64,000 nucleotides of DNA. Source: Flavobacterium suncheonense GH29-5 = DSM 17707. GTDB lineage: Bacteria > Bacteroidota > Bacteroidia > Flavobacteriales > Flavobacteriaceae. The first letter of the stretch is position 1. The number at the start of each line of letters is the position of its first letter. Location of the stretch: assembly GCF_000430025.1 (NCBI RefSeq), contig NZ_AUCZ01000007.1, positions 216,187 to 280,186 on the forward strand, in the 5' to 3' direction. The notes beneath the pieces were generated by a model. The model made no database searches, was not told the origin of the DNA, and worked only from the letters and a program-made list of their open reading frames with translations. This document shows positions 9,735-20,300 of the stretch, in pieces. A program made the translations under genes and the position numbers.

Positions 9735-9767
9735 AAGCGGCTTACAAATTGTGAGCCGCTTTTTTTG
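9735..9767 (+). terminator. Rho-independent terminator after aminopeptidase P
   Basis: An 8-bp stem AAGCGGCT/AGCCGCTT, extended by AC/GT around a short A/T loop, is followed by a run of T. Confidence 0.85.
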
Positions 9768-9841
9768 AATCCGTAAGCAACTGTTTTTCTTATATGACTT
9801 ACATGGTTTAAAAAAACAACGAAAAATAAAAAGTAAAAAGT

Positions 9842-9849
9842 TATTTTTG
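9842..9849 (+). promoter_or_regulatory. -7 element of the alpha/beta hydrolase gene
   Basis: TATTTTTG matches TAnnTTTG exactly. No clear TTG lies at the expected -33 distance. The predicted transcript would begin near 9856, which rules out the TTG at 9847 as a start codon. Confidence 0.5.
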
Positions 9850-9873
9850 GCACTGAAAACTGTGACTGCGACT

Positions 9874-10659
9874 GTGACGAAATCCATCCTCTACAAAAAC
9901 ACCAAAATTGCGTATTCCGAAACCGGGAAAGGCGCCGCTGTGGTATTGCTCCACGGTTTTCTGGAAAATGCAACCATGTGGGATTTTCACACAGAAACCC
10001 TAGCCAAAAAACACAAAGTAATTGCCATTGACCTGCTGGGACACGGGCAGACCGAGTGCATGGGCTATGTGCACACGATGGAAGACATGGCCGATGCGGT
10101 ACATGCCGTTTTGCAGGAACTACGCATCCGAAAAGCCGTTTTGGTCGGACATTCCATGGGCGGTTATGTGGCTCTGGCTTTCGCCGAATTGTATCCGGAC
10201 AATGTAAAGAGCATTGTGCTCTTAAATTCCACTTCACGGGCAGACAGTGAAGAGCGCAAACTGAACCGCGATCGTGCTGTCAAGGCGGTAAAGCAAAATT
10301 ATACGACATTTATCAGCATGTCGATTGCCAATCTGTTCAGCGAAGACAACCGCGAAAGACTTGCGGAAGAAATCGAAAAAGTTAAAAACGAAGCCCTAAA
10401 GACACCGCTTCAGGGAATCGTGGCCGCGTTGGAAGGCATGAAAATCCGCAAAGACCGGGAAGTTTTGCTGCATTTTGCGCCGTATCCCATCTTATTGATT
10501 TTAGGAAAAAAAGACCCAGTGCTTAATTACGAAGACAATCTCGAACAAATTGAAGGTACTTCAACCCAACTGATTTCCTTTCCGGACGGACACATGAGCC
10601 ATATTGAAAACCGGGAGCAACTAGGAAAAGTGTTGCTGGATTTTTTGAAAACAGTTTAA
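9874..10659 (+). CDS. Alpha/beta fold hydrolase
   Basis: A hydrolase of about 261 aa with the oxyanion motif LLHGFLEN, the nucleophile elbow GHSMGGYV, an acid in LGKKDPV and the C-terminal His in PDGHMSHIE. The family covers esterases and related enzymes, so the substrate is open. No ATG fits the start. A TTG at 9847 sits inside the -7 element, so I prefer the GTG at 9874 (VTKSILYKN), which matches the usual short N-terminus; a GTG at 9862 is also possible. It converges on the ABC gene with 13 bp between the stops. Confidence 0.85.
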   Translation: MTKSILYKNTKIAYSETGKGAAVVLLHGFLENATMWDFHTETLAKKHKVIAIDLLGHGQTECMGYVHTMEDMADAVHAVLQELRIRKAVLVGHSMGGYVALAFAELYPDNVKSIVLLNSTSRADSEERKLNRDRAVKAVKQNYTTFISMSIANLFSEDNRERLAEEIEKVKNEALKTPLQGIVAALEGMKIRKDREVLLHFAPYPILLILGKKDPVLNYEDNLEQIEGTSTQLISFPDGHMSHIENREQLGKVLLDFLKTV

Positions 10660-10672
10660 CGGGACAGCTCTT

Positions 10673-11344
10673 TTAAATCATCCCTTCTTTTAAATAACCT
10701 TTTTCGATTAATTCGTTTGTATCGTCGATATGATGGGTTTTCCCGTTCGCCATTAAAATCAGCCGGGTCGAAACGTCCATGACGTGATGATACTTATGAT
10801 CGGTGATGATAATCCCTTTGTCTTTAGATTTTTTCCTGATTAACACGTTTATTTTTTCAGCCATAACCGGCGATAATCCATTATACGGTTCATCGAGTAA
10901 TACAAATTTGGAAGGATTGGACACTATCAGTTTTATTTCGAGATACCGCAATTCACCACCCGATAAGTGGGCAATTTTTTTATCGAGTATCCCCTGAATC
11001 ATCGCGTCTTCACAAAAAAGCGGCCTTTCTTCTTTCGCAAGTGACAGGCAAATTGCTTTTTTTACCGAAAACGTCTTCGGAATAAAATTCTCCTGTGGCA
11101 GATAGCTGATTTCGTTTAGTAATTCCGAGGTCTTCCGCTTCACTTTTCCATTGATTCGGATAAATTTGTAATCGGCCGGCACTATTCCGAAGATAATTTT
11201 TAAAAGCGTCGATTTGCCGGAACCGTTTCTGCCCAACAAACCAATGATGTCACCGGTTTCACATCTTAAAAACACGTCGGAAAGCACCGTTTTGTGATTG
11301 AAATGCTTCTGAATACTGTCAACCTCCAGCAACTGTTTCATCAT
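10673..11344 (-). CDS. ABC transporter ATP-binding protein
   Basis: The 223-aa ATPase has Walker A GRNGSGKST, Q-loop LPQENF, signature LSGGELRYLE, Walker B KFVLLDEPYNG and the H-loop ITDHKYHH. The frame is open upstream, but the ATG at 11344 overlaps the stop of the upstream membrane-protein gene (ATGA), so the two are translationally coupled. The signature and D-loop context resemble the LptB/LivF type of cytoplasmic ATPase. With only a 100-aa membrane partner in the operon, the substrate and the complete permease are unknown. Confidence 0.85.
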   Translation of the reverse strand: MMKQLLEVDSIQKHFNHKTVLSDVFLRCETGDIIGLLGRNGSGKSTLLKIIFGIVPADYKFIRINGKVKRKTSELLNEISYLPQENFIPKTFSVKKAICLSLAKEERPLFCEDAMIQGILDKKIAHLSGGELRYLEIKLIVSNPSKFVLLDEPYNGLSPVMAEKINVLIRKKSKDKGIIITDHKYHHVMDVSTRLILMANGKTHHIDDTNELIEKGYLKEGMI

Positions 11345-11643
11345 TGATTGAAAAAGAAAAGATAAACACTTAAAAGGGAAAGCCCTGCTGTCAGATTTAT
11401 CAGCCCGGCATAACCCCATAATTGCAGCTTTGACCAACCGTTGTTGTAATAAAACAGGTAATCGTTTGTCTTTCGCACTTCTTTAACCGAAAGACTTACC
11501 ACAAATCCAAAACTTATAAACATCAGGACAAATTCCGAAAATCCTCCGAAAAGAAAACACAGCAGGGAAACAGCCAGATTTACGGCTATCGTGCTTTTAT
11601 AAAAGGCCAAAAGATTGCGTATTTTTCTGTTGTTCTTTGTCAT
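11341..11643 (-). CDS. Small membrane protein, putative partner of the ABC ATPase
   Basis: A 100-aa protein with about three hydrophobic segments (about 17-34, 36-52, 78-97) joined by a charged loop (VKEVRKTNDYLFYYNNGWSK). I do not recognise the family. Its stop overlaps the ATPase start by 4 bp, so the two genes form an operon. It is too small to be a normal ABC permease on its own and may act as an oligomer or an accessory subunit. Confidence 0.6.
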   Translation of the reverse strand: MTKNNRKIRNLLAFYKSTIAVNLAVSLLCFLFGGFSEFVLMFISFGFVVSLSVKEVRKTNDYLFYYNNGWSKLQLWGYAGLINLTAGLSLLSVYLFFFNQ

Positions 11644-11690
11644 AAAGAATTACCCTTTAACGTAACCCGACTCGTAAAAATTACCAAACC

Positions 11691-14453
11691 TTAAGCTAAT
11701 TTTTCTTCAAACGGAACCGCCGCGTCGAGAATTTCCTGAAGCAGGGTAATGATTTCGGTTTTAAACGCTTCCAGAATTTCGGAGGTAATGACCGTAGCTA
11801 CGTTTTTATCTTCTTTGACCCCAAACGGCAGGAAACCGGCTTTCAGGTTTTTGAACGAAATGATACCGGCTTCCAGTTCCTTGCCGTCCGTCTGATGTTC
11901 ATACATGAAGGCGTAACACAACAACTGTATGATTTTGTCGCTTTTGATGTCGGCCGTCAGTCCGTTCCAGTCTTTCAGTTCCACGTTGTTTTTCAGGACT
12001 TTTCCGGTTTTGTAGTCGATGATGCGGATTTTTCCGTTGCGCTCTTCGATACGGTCTACGTTTCCGGCGATTTTTACCGGAAAAGGCAAGCGAGCATCTT
12101 CCAGATTTCTTTCCAGGGAAGTTTCCAGCGCCAACACTTTTACCTCGTCGCCGTTTTCGATCTGTTTCTTTTCTTCATTTAAAAAATTAAACACATTGCG
12201 TTTGGCCACTTCAAAAGCCAGGAGGTTTTTTCCTTTTCGGATTTCCCCTTCTTTGTAGACTTCGCGGAATTGTTTTTCGACTTCCATATTGGCCCGTTTT
12301 AACATGGTTTCAAGATTTTCGACCGTCAGATCCCTGTTCAAAAAGGGCTTGTACAGTTCCTCCAAAGCACCGTGAATGATGGTGCCGAGCGTATTCAGGG
12401 CAATGTTTTCCTCCACTTCTTCCACTTCCGATATCCGCAAAATCCGCTGGTGGTAAAACTGAATCGGGTTGCGGATGTAACTCGTTAGTCCGGAGGGCGA
12501 AAACCCTTTCCCAGTGGCAATTTCTTTTAAGCGATTTAAAACTTTTTCCGATTTGGGCACTACGACAGGCTCATACGCTTTGTCCGGCAAATAGGCATTG
12601 TAAATTTGATGCGTAATTTTGTGGTTCGGCTGTTTTTCGATTTCCAGCTGGGTGATGAAGCGGCTTTTTTCCCCGGCATCCAAGCCTTCGCTTTCGGTAT
12701 TGTATAACAGATAAATGTTTTTGGCCCTCAATAACAGATGGTAGAAATGATAACAGTAAATGGCGTCTTTTTCATTGTACGTCGGCAGTCCCAATTCGCG
12801 CTTCACATCATACGGAATGAAAGAATTGGTGCTTTTACCGGCCGGAAATACACCTTCGTTCATGGAGGTGATGATCACATTTTCAAAATCGAGTACCCGG
12901 CTCTCCAGAACACCCATGATTTGCAAACCCGACAACGGCTCGCCTTCAAAGGACACTTCGGCTAAATCGACAATTTGTTTGTACATCATGTGCAGCATAG
13001 CCACGGAATCTATCTGCCCGTAACGCTCCTGATACGTAATCAGTTTGTTGACAGCCTTAAATAAGGAATACACAAAGGTTTTGGCCACTTTATCTTCTTC
13101 GGAATCATTCCCCAGGTACGACTTAATGGTCAGCAAAACCGAAGACAACCGGTTGAGGACATTCAGAATGTCGTGATCCCAGCGGTCGAAAAGCAAATGA
13201 AACAGTTCGGAAGCCTCCGGATGCAGTTCCATCAGTTTCTTTTGAGAAAGGAACGTGATGTTGTTCTGGTTGATAAGCCGAATTACTTTCGATGCATTGC
13301 TGTACGGTTCCACCAGAGGATTGGTTAAAACATCCAGCACTTCCTTGTAATAAAATGTATAACTGCTTTCACTGCGCTGCAGAGCATTCGTATGCAGTTT
13401 AAACAATTTCCCGATTAAAATCTGGGCCGGGTTGTTCTTGCTGCTGAACCCCATCGTAATGTTCAGACTGTCCACCGAATCGGGCAAGGCGTAAAGAACC
13501 GGGAGTAATACATTTTCTTCGCCAAGTACCAAAGCCGTTTGGTCTAAACTTTGTCCCTGCTCCTGAAGCTGTTCCACAATTTTTCCTGCAATTTTGGCCT
13601 GGCCGATTGTTTTCGGCGTTCCGATAATCTGAATGTTTTTCTCCTGACTGAAACTGTTGACAATCCATTCAAAAGGCTGACTGGTGTACTGTTTCCATTC
13701 CTTTTTGAAACGGCGCACAAACAAACCGGCATCGTGAAGGCTGTCGTTTAGGAAAACCGCATCAATATCCCAGTAAATTTTAGCTTGTTCGTTGAATAAC
13801 AATTGCTGTATGATTTTCTCTTCCGCCTGATTCAGCGCGTTAAAACCGGCGAATATGAGTTTCCGGCCGTCCAGTGCTTCCGAAAAATAATGCAGATTGT
13901 CTACGGCTTCCCGGTAAATAAGCCCCTGATAACCGATGCCTTTGTTTTTCAGATGGCTGTAAAAGGTTGCGTAATATTCGGGAAGTTTACTCCAGAATTC
14001 AAGGTGGTTGTCTATTAAGGTTGTCGTTTCCGAGGGTTGTAAATTCCAGCGTTTCAAGACTTCGATATCCTTCAGATACGAAAAAACATGGGCAGGCTTT
14101 AACAGGTAACGGTCAATCTCGTTAAAATCCTGAAGGAGTGTTTTGGCCCAATTGGCAAAAAGTTCGAATTCCTGTTGCTGTTCTTTAGGAGTAACCGAAA
14201 GATACATGGTATAAAACTCAAACAGCAGTTCAATACTGTCGCAACTGCGGATGCCTGCCACTTCCTGAATAAAATCTTCAATACTGATAATTTCAGGGGC
14301 AAAAGCCGTTTTGTCCAACTGTTTTTTTAGCGCTTCCAGCAAAAATACTTTAGCTCTTTTGTTGGGCAGGATAATAGTGATTGTCGAAAGACTGTCCCGG
14401 TAATGGCGAACAATCTCTTCGCTGATGGCATCAAGAAAAGTGGTATTTGTCAT
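11691..14453 (-). CDS. addB: AddB-like PD-(D/E)XK nuclease subunit
   Basis: The 920-aa protein has the degenerate helicase half of AddB at the N-terminus (ITIILPNKRAKVFLLEAL, no Walker A lysine loop), ESRVLDFENVIITSMNEGVFP in the middle, and a C-terminal RecB-type nuclease with IDYKTGK (about residue 800). It should pair with AddA to resect DNA double-strand breaks. The usual AddB cysteine after the SPSxLxxYxxxP motif is Asn here (YIRNPIQF) and no C-terminal Cys cluster is present, so an iron-sulfur staple is unlikely. addA lies about 2.9 kb upstream on the same strand, separated by ompA and kbl. Confidence 0.85.
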   Translation of the reverse strand: MTNTTFLDAISEEIVRHYRDSLSTITIILPNKRAKVFLLEALKKQLDKTAFAPEIISIEDFIQEVAGIRSCDSIELLFEFYTMYLSVTPKEQQQEFELFANWAKTLLQDFNEIDRYLLKPAHVFSYLKDIEVLKRWNLQPSETTTLIDNHLEFWSKLPEYYATFYSHLKNKGIGYQGLIYREAVDNLHYFSEALDGRKLIFAGFNALNQAEEKIIQQLLFNEQAKIYWDIDAVFLNDSLHDAGLFVRRFKKEWKQYTSQPFEWIVNSFSQEKNIQIIGTPKTIGQAKIAGKIVEQLQEQGQSLDQTALVLGEENVLLPVLYALPDSVDSLNITMGFSSKNNPAQILIGKLFKLHTNALQRSESSYTFYYKEVLDVLTNPLVEPYSNASKVIRLINQNNITFLSQKKLMELHPEASELFHLLFDRWDHDILNVLNRLSSVLLTIKSYLGNDSEEDKVAKTFVYSLFKAVNKLITYQERYGQIDSVAMLHMMYKQIVDLAEVSFEGEPLSGLQIMGVLESRVLDFENVIITSMNEGVFPAGKSTNSFIPYDVKRELGLPTYNEKDAIYCYHFYHLLLRAKNIYLLYNTESEGLDAGEKSRFITQLEIEKQPNHKITHQIYNAYLPDKAYEPVVVPKSEKVLNRLKEIATGKGFSPSGLTSYIRNPIQFYHQRILRISEVEEVEENIALNTLGTIIHGALEELYKPFLNRDLTVENLETMLKRANMEVEKQFREVYKEGEIRKGKNLLAFEVAKRNVFNFLNEEKKQIENGDEVKVLALETSLERNLEDARLPFPVKIAGNVDRIEERNGKIRIIDYKTGKVLKNNVELKDWNGLTADIKSDKIIQLLCYAFMYEHQTDGKELEAGIISFKNLKAGFLPFGVKEDKNVATVITSEILEAFKTEIITLLQEILDAAVPFEEKLA

Positions 14454-14467
14454 GCTATAAAAATAAA

Positions 14468-14498
14468 AAAACGCTCCGAAATTCGGAGCGTTTTTCTT
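14468..14498 (-). terminator. Terminator after the OmpA gene
   Basis: A near-perfect inverted repeat, ACGCTCCGAA with TTCGGAGCGT, is flanked by A and T runs. It lies between the ompA stop and the addB start and separates their transcripts. Confidence 0.85.
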
Positions 14499-14515
14499 TA
14501 TTTATTCAGCAGTGA

Positions 14516-15922
14516 TTAGTCAGCTAATTTAACCTCAACACGTCTGTTTTGTGCTTTACCTTTTGCTGTTTTGTTTGAAGCAATTGGTTTAGACTCACCA
14601 TATCCTTCAGATGTTAATCTGTCAGCAGCAACACCATTTTCAATTAAATAGTTTTTAACTGCAGCAGCTCTGTCTTTAGACAATTTCAAGTTCATTGCCT
14701 CAGCACCATCTGAATCTGTGTGACCTTCGATGTGGAATTTAGAAGAAGGGTATTCTTTTAAGATTGCCACGATAGATTGTAACACTGGATACGTTTGTTT
14801 TTGGAAAGAAGATTTACCAGAGTTGAACAAAATCGTTTTAGCGTAATCGTTCAATCTCTTAATAGCCTCTTCAGAAACTTCAGGACATCCGTTGTTAGCA
14901 ACAGTTCCTTTTACTTCAGGACATTTATCATCTTTATCTGCTACACCGTCACCGTCTGTATCAGGCCAAGGACAACCGTCATTTTCTCTAGGACCTTTAA
15001 CGTCAACACATTTGTCGTCTTTATCTGCTACACCGTCTCCGTCTGTATCAGGACAACCTTGCATAGCAGCAGGACCCGCTACCTCAGGACAAGCATCGTC
15101 TTTGTCTACGATTCCGTCTCCGTCTGTGTCAGGACATCCGTTGAATTCTTTTGGACCCGCTACTTCAGGACAAGAATCGTCTTTATCAGCAATTCCGTCT
15201 CCGTCTGTATCAGGACATCCGTTGAATTCTTTTAAACCTTTTTCTTCAGGACAAGCATCGTCTTTATCGTAGATACCGTCACCATCTGTATCTTTACCTC
15301 CAAATTTGAAAGTAAGACCGGCAAAGTGCTGTAAGTGAGATGCTACGTCTTGATCCGGAATTCTTGTCTCATCAAATGAGTGTTTGTAAGTAGATTGGAA
15401 AGACAAACCAACTTGATCCGTGAACCAGAAAGTTAAACCTAAACCTCCGTTAACCGTTCCCGCAGAAGCATCACCCAAGAAAGTGTAACCTCCACCAATG
15501 TGAGCAGAAGGATCTAACCATTTTGATTTTAACATATCCATGAAGCTGTATTTGATAACCCCATCGATACCAAAATACATTAAATCACCAGGATTGGTTA
15601 CTGGATAATCACCTGGAACCTGAGGTCTTTCCCAAACAAATTTATCAATTTTGTTCACCGACCCTGTAATTCCAAAAGAGAAGTTATTACCAACGTGTCT
15701 TGAAACGTTAACATAAGACACTGAAGGAATAAAGTTCCAATAATCTTTCAAATTGAAATACTGAGAAAACTGGTCTTCAAATTTTGAAGCAGCACTCACT
15801 CTACCACCATCCACTGCGTTTGCACCAAATGAGATAGCCCATGGATTGTTACTATCCTGTGCTTGAGAGCTTAATCCTGCAAACATAAGAGCAGCAACAA
15901 ATAATCTGTTTAGATGTTTCAT
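14516..15922 (-). CDS. OmpA family outer-membrane protein with TSP3 repeats
   Basis: A 468-aa protein with a signal peptide ending near GLSSQAQ, an N-terminal eight-stranded-type beta-barrel (about 25-205), five thrombospondin type 3 repeats (about 210-345, DTDGDGIxDKDDxCP) that bind calcium in other proteins, and a C-terminal OmpA peptidoglycan-binding domain with the IEGHTDSDG and [13 protein letters not shown] motifs. It tethers the outer membrane to the cell wall and is expected to be abundant, like the P60-type OmpA of flavobacteria. A near-consensus promoter lies 38 bp upstream and a terminator directly follows. Confidence 0.92.
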   Translation of the reverse strand: MKHLNRLFVAALMFAGLSSQAQDSNNPWAISFGANAVDGGRVSAASKFEDQFSQYFNLKDYWNFIPSVSYVNVSRHVGNNFSFGITGSVNKIDKFVWERPQVPGDYPVTNPGDLMYFGIDGVIKYSFMDMLKSKWLDPSAHIGGGYTFLGDASAGTVNGGLGLTFWFTDQVGLSFQSTYKHSFDETRIPDQDVASHLQHFAGLTFKFGGKDTDGDGIYDKDDACPEEKGLKEFNGCPDTDGDGIADKDDSCPEVAGPKEFNGCPDTDGDGIVDKDDACPEVAGPAAMQGCPDTDGDGVADKDDKCVDVKGPRENDGCPWPDTDGDGVADKDDKCPEVKGTVANNGCPEVSEEAIKRLNDYAKTILFNSGKSSFQKQTYPVLQSIVAILKEYPSSKFHIEGHTDSDGAEAMNLKLSKDRAAAVKNYLIENGVAADRLTSEGYGESKPIASNKTAKGKAQNRRVEVKLAD

Positions 15923-15959
15923 ACTTTTTTTATTTAATTACAATACGTTATAATTACGA

Positions 15960-15990
15960 CAAAAATAAGAGGTTAAATATTAATTACAAA
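15960..15990 (-). promoter_or_regulatory. Near-consensus promoter of the OmpA gene
   Basis: On the minus strand TTTG (15987-15990) is followed after 19 bp by TATTTTTG (15960-15967). Both elements and the spacing fit the major Bacteroidota sigma consensus, consistent with strong expression. Confidence 0.8.
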
Positions 15991-16036
15991 GGATTTGTTT
16001 AAAAAAATCGCATTTTCTTACTAAAAAAAACTTATT

Positions 16037-17227
16037 TTAAATCACCTGCAACATTTTTCCAACCTCTGTGAATGAGGAAATTGCCTTGTCCAAATGTTCT
16101 TTGGTATGAGCCGCAGACAATTGCACCCGGATACGCGCCTTATCTTTTGGCACCACCGGATAGAAGAATCCAATCACATAAATTCCTTTTTTCAGCAACT
16201 CATCCGCCATTATTTGGGACAGTTTTGCATCGTACAACATTACCGGTACAATGGCAGAATCCCCGTCAATGATGTCAAAGCCTGCTTTTTTCATGCCTCC
16301 TTTGAAATAATTGGTATTCCATTCCAGTTTGTCGCGCAACGACGTGTCTTTTTCAAGCAATTCAAATACCTTAATTGAAGCCCCAACAATAGAAGGCGCC
16401 AACGAATTCGAGAACAAATACGGTCTGGAACGCTGACGCAAAATCTCAATGATCTCTTTTTTAGCCGTGGTATATCCGCCCATGGCGCCACCTAATGCTT
16501 TTCCCAACGTTCCGGTAATAATGTCTACGCGGCCCATCACCCCTTTCGCTTCCAGAGTTCCTTTACCGGTAGCCCCGATAAAACCAGCAGCGTGGCATTC
16601 GTCTACCATGACCATCGCATCGTATTTGTCGGCTAAATCACAAATCTTGTCTAACGGCGCCACCAAACCGTCCATGGAGAAAACCCCGTCGGTTACAATT
16701 AACTTGAAACGGCGTCCTTCGGCATTTGCTTTTATCAATTGCTGTTCCAGGTCTTCCATGTTATTGTTTTCGTAGCGGTAACGCGCTGCTTTACACAAAC
16801 GCACCCCGTCAATAATGGAAGCATGGTTCAAACTGTCGGAAATGATACAGTCTTCTTCACCCAACAACGGTTCGAAAACCCCGCCGTTGGCATCAAAAGC
16901 CGCGGCATATAAAATAGTATCTTCCGTACCGTAGAAATCGGCGATTTTCCTTTCTAACGTTTTATGAATATCCTGAGTACCGCAGATGAAACGCACCGAA
17001 GACATTCCGAAGCCGTGCGAATCCAACGCGTCTTTGGCCGCCTGCACCACTTCCGGATGCGACGACAATCCTAAATAATTGTTCGCACAGAAATTCAAAA
17101 CAGTTTCCCCGTTTACTGTAATTTCAGCCCCTTGCGGTGAGGTGATGATACGTTCTTTTTTATACAAGCCGTTTTCTTCAATGCTTTGCAGCTCTTTCTG
17201 CAAATGGTCTTTTATTTTACCGTACAT
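16037..17227 (-). CDS. kbl: Glycine C-acetyltransferase (2-amino-3-ketobutyrate CoA ligase)
   Basis: A 396-aa PLP-dependent alpha-oxoamine synthase. It cleaves 2-amino-3-ketobutyrate with CoA into glycine and acetyl-CoA in threonine degradation. Visible motifs are [14 protein letters not shown] at the N-terminus, [11 protein letters not shown], the [11 protein letters not shown] aspartate region and the PLP-lysine segment [14 protein letters not shown]. No threonine dehydrogenase gene is nearby. It lies between addA and ompA on the same strand; a weak tandem run of TATGTGTT-like units precedes the start. Confidence 0.93.
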   Translation of the reverse strand: MYGKIKDHLQKELQSIEENGLYKKERIITSPQGAEITVNGETVLNFCANNYLGLSSHPEVVQAAKDALDSHGFGMSSVRFICGTQDIHKTLERKIADFYGTEDTILYAAAFDANGGVFEPLLGEEDCIISDSLNHASIIDGVRLCKAARYRYENNNMEDLEQQLIKANAEGRRFKLIVTDGVFSMDGLVAPLDKICDLADKYDAMVMVDECHAAGFIGATGKGTLEAKGVMGRVDIITGTLGKALGGAMGGYTTAKKEIIEILRQRSRPYLFSNSLAPSIVGASIKVFELLEKDTSLRDKLEWNTNYFKGGMKKAGFDIIDGDSAIVPVMLYDAKLSQIMADELLKKGIYVIGFFYPVVPKDKARIRVQLSAAHTKEHLDKAISSFTEVGKMLQVI

Positions 17228-17333
17228 GTTAGTTATGTGTTTATGTGTTTATTCGTTTATTTGATTACTTGTTTTTTTGATTTGGATTTCATCTGATAAT
17301 AACTAATTACTAATGGCAAATCCTTTAAATCGG

Positions 17334-20300
17334 TTACAAATGTACTACTTCTAATTTTTCTCCTATATATACTAAGGTTTTTTTCGCTACCGAAAAGCCC
17401 ATTTCTTCCAACGCGTTTTCGTAGGCCGCTAATTGCTGTCCGTATTTCGCTTGATGGGCGCCGGTTTTATAATCCAGTAAATACGCGGTATTGCCTTGCA
17501 CAGCAACCCGGTCCGGTTTAATGGTAGCCGTGCCGGATTTGATGATGTTTTGTTCGTTGAATACTTTTTTGTCCGCCTCAAAGAAAACCACCAGTTCCGG
17601 ATGGCTGACAATGGCTTCCAGTGTATGCAGCACTTCTACTTTCTGCGATTCGGTAATCAGTCCGTTTTCGATGGCTTTTGTAACGGCTAAATCGATGTCG
17701 GAAGCCGTTTTTACAAACGATAAGATTTCGTGCATGACATTTCCGAACGCAATCGCCTTGCTCTGTTCGGTGCCCCACATTAAAGCTTCCCGTTGTGCAA
17801 TTTTTATTTTCTTCGGATTGAAAACTTCCTTCACGATTTCAATGGTTGGTTGTTTCTCCATTTCTGCTTTGGCCTTGGAAAGCCGCTCCCGTTTCCCAAA
17901 TTCAAACACATTGTCCTCATCCTTATACACTCCTTTAAAGTCAAGAAACTTTATAAAATAGGACGACATATTATTGGTCAGTTCGCCTTTACTGGTCAGG
18001 TTTTTACCGGAAATGACGTACAGCTGCTCTTCCGCACGGGTCAGGGCGACATACAATACGTTGATGTTGTCCAGCAGCTCTTCCTGACTTTTTTCGGTAT
18101 AGATTTCCGAGGCTTTGCTGCCGTATTCCGCAACTTCTTTTTTACTGTCGACGAGCGCTTTGGGAATATCCAGCGTGTCGTCTTCCAGATCGAGCCACAT
18201 TTTGCTGCGGGGCGAACGGGCGTAATCTTCTTCGGCAAACGGAAAAATCACCACTGGAAACTCCAGCCCTTTGGATTTGTGAATCGTCATGATTCGTACC
18301 GCATCGTTTCCTTCCGGTGACGGAATGCTGAACTTCGACCCGTTGTTTTCCCAATAGTCCAGAAAATCGGAAACACCGGCCTGCGTGCGCACATCGCGCT
18401 CCAGCACCAAATCCATGAAATACTGTACATACGACACCGTACTTTTTTCCTTGAGAAACGTCGACACGATAATTTCCACCGCTTCGTACAGCGATTTTTT
18501 GCGGCAGTTTTTAAACGAAATGCGGATGTCAAATTCCTCCAGCCATTTTTCCAGTTCGTCTTCAGGGAATTTTGTCATGCCGGTTTCGATAAAATCGTGT
18601 ATGGGCCACTCGCTTTGTTTGTGTTTGGCAATAAAATACAGCACCGCGGCTTTAGCTTCCTTATCCTGATTGTTTTTCAGATAGCGAAGGACATTCAAAA
18701 TGAGTTTTACTTCCGTGGCATTTTCAATCAGTAAGGTTTCCGAAGACAAAATCGGCACCTCGTTCTCGGTTAAATAATTCGCCAGTGCCACCCCGGAATC
18801 TCTTTTTCGGGTAAGCAGTACGATATCGCGGTACTGAAAACCCTGCGCTTTTACCTTCGCAATCGTCGCTAAGGTTGCTTTTAAGTACAATTGGGTTTTG
18901 TCGTCGGCTTCCTCGTCATTTGGTTCTTCGGATTTTTCAATTTTGGGGATAAAGGAAATATTCACATAACCGCCTTGTTTCGCATTGGTTTCCTGACGGC
19001 TTTTGTTGCGGTACAAATCCTGATAATCTTCGTTGGTGAATTCGTCGGCCAACATCGCAAAAAAGGCATTGTTGAATTCAATTACTTCGGAATAACTCCG
19101 GTAATTCCGGCCCAAACGCACCAGTTCCTTATCCGGATTGGAAAACGGATTGTCGTCTTTGCTCAAACGGATGAACTGTTCCGCCTTTCCGCCGCGCCAA
19201 CGGTAAATCGACTGTTTCGGATCGCCCACAATCATGAGTGAACCTTTCGTTCCCGATAAATCTTCCGAAGCCAGCGCATTGTCTATCAGCGGAATCAGGT
19301 TGTGCCACTGCATTTCGGAGGTATCCTGAAATTCATCGATAAAAAAATGCCGGTACCGTTCCCCCAAACGCTCGTAAATAAACGGCGCGGGCTGGTTCTG
19401 GATTTCGTTGTAAATGATGGCATTGAATTCGGAAATCGACAACAAATTCTGATCTTTCTGTATCGTTTCCAGTTCCTGTGCAATTGAATTCAACAGCGAC
19501 AACGGCGTGATGTTCTTCTGAAAAGCCGCGTAGAAATTCATCTTTTCGTAATGTTTGTACACTTTGGCCAGAATCGCAATAAGTTCGGGCGCAAGGCTTT
19601 CGATAACGGCTTTGTCTTTCGCAGTTTTGTTCACCTGAATGTCTTCCACTTCCAAAAACTTTTTATGGGAGCTTTTTAACTCTTTCCGTTGGATATAGCC
19701 CAAATGATTGGGAAAGGTTCCTCTGGAAAAAGAAGCCAAATCGATATGATGACTTTCAATCAGTTGCATCGCTTCATCGGCAAACGCAATCGTTTCGGCC
19801 TCCAACTGCTCAATCGCTTCTTTTAGCTTTTGTTTGAGGACTAAAAATTCGTCAATCGTTTTTTCGTGAAAATGCGCAATTTCGGTGCGGTTGTTTTCGT
19901 TGACGAGCAATTTACTGACGTCCAGCAATTCGTGCGTAACGTCCCAGCTTTTGTCGCTGTCGGTTTTGTCTAGGGAAAAATCGACCAGAATTTTCGTCAG
20001 CAGTTCGTCTTCTCCGGCTTTGGCAATGATGGCGTCGACGGCTTCCTGCAACAGCAAATCGGTTTCCAGCGACACTTCAAAGGTTACCGGCAAATTCAGA
20101 TCGTGGGCAAACGCTCGGATGACTTTATGGGTGAATTTATCAATCGTGGAAATGTCAAACGCCGCATAATTGTGAATAATATTTTTGATAATCGCCTTTG
20201 ATTTGTCTTTAATGGTGGCTACGGACAATTTGGTTTCCCCGGCGATGTCTTTCATGAAATCCAATGCTTTCTCACTTGGAACTTCTTTTGAAAATTCGTG

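Noticed and set aside
14795..15272. Plus-strand frames and repeated DNA across the OmpA gene
   Set aside because: They are shadows of the five thrombospondin type 3 repeats. The repeated 80-bp units are coding repeats, not a CRISPR array.
17228..17265. Tandem TATGTGTT-like run before kbl
   Set aside because: Short and imperfect; consistent with slippage in an AT-rich leader and without a further signal.
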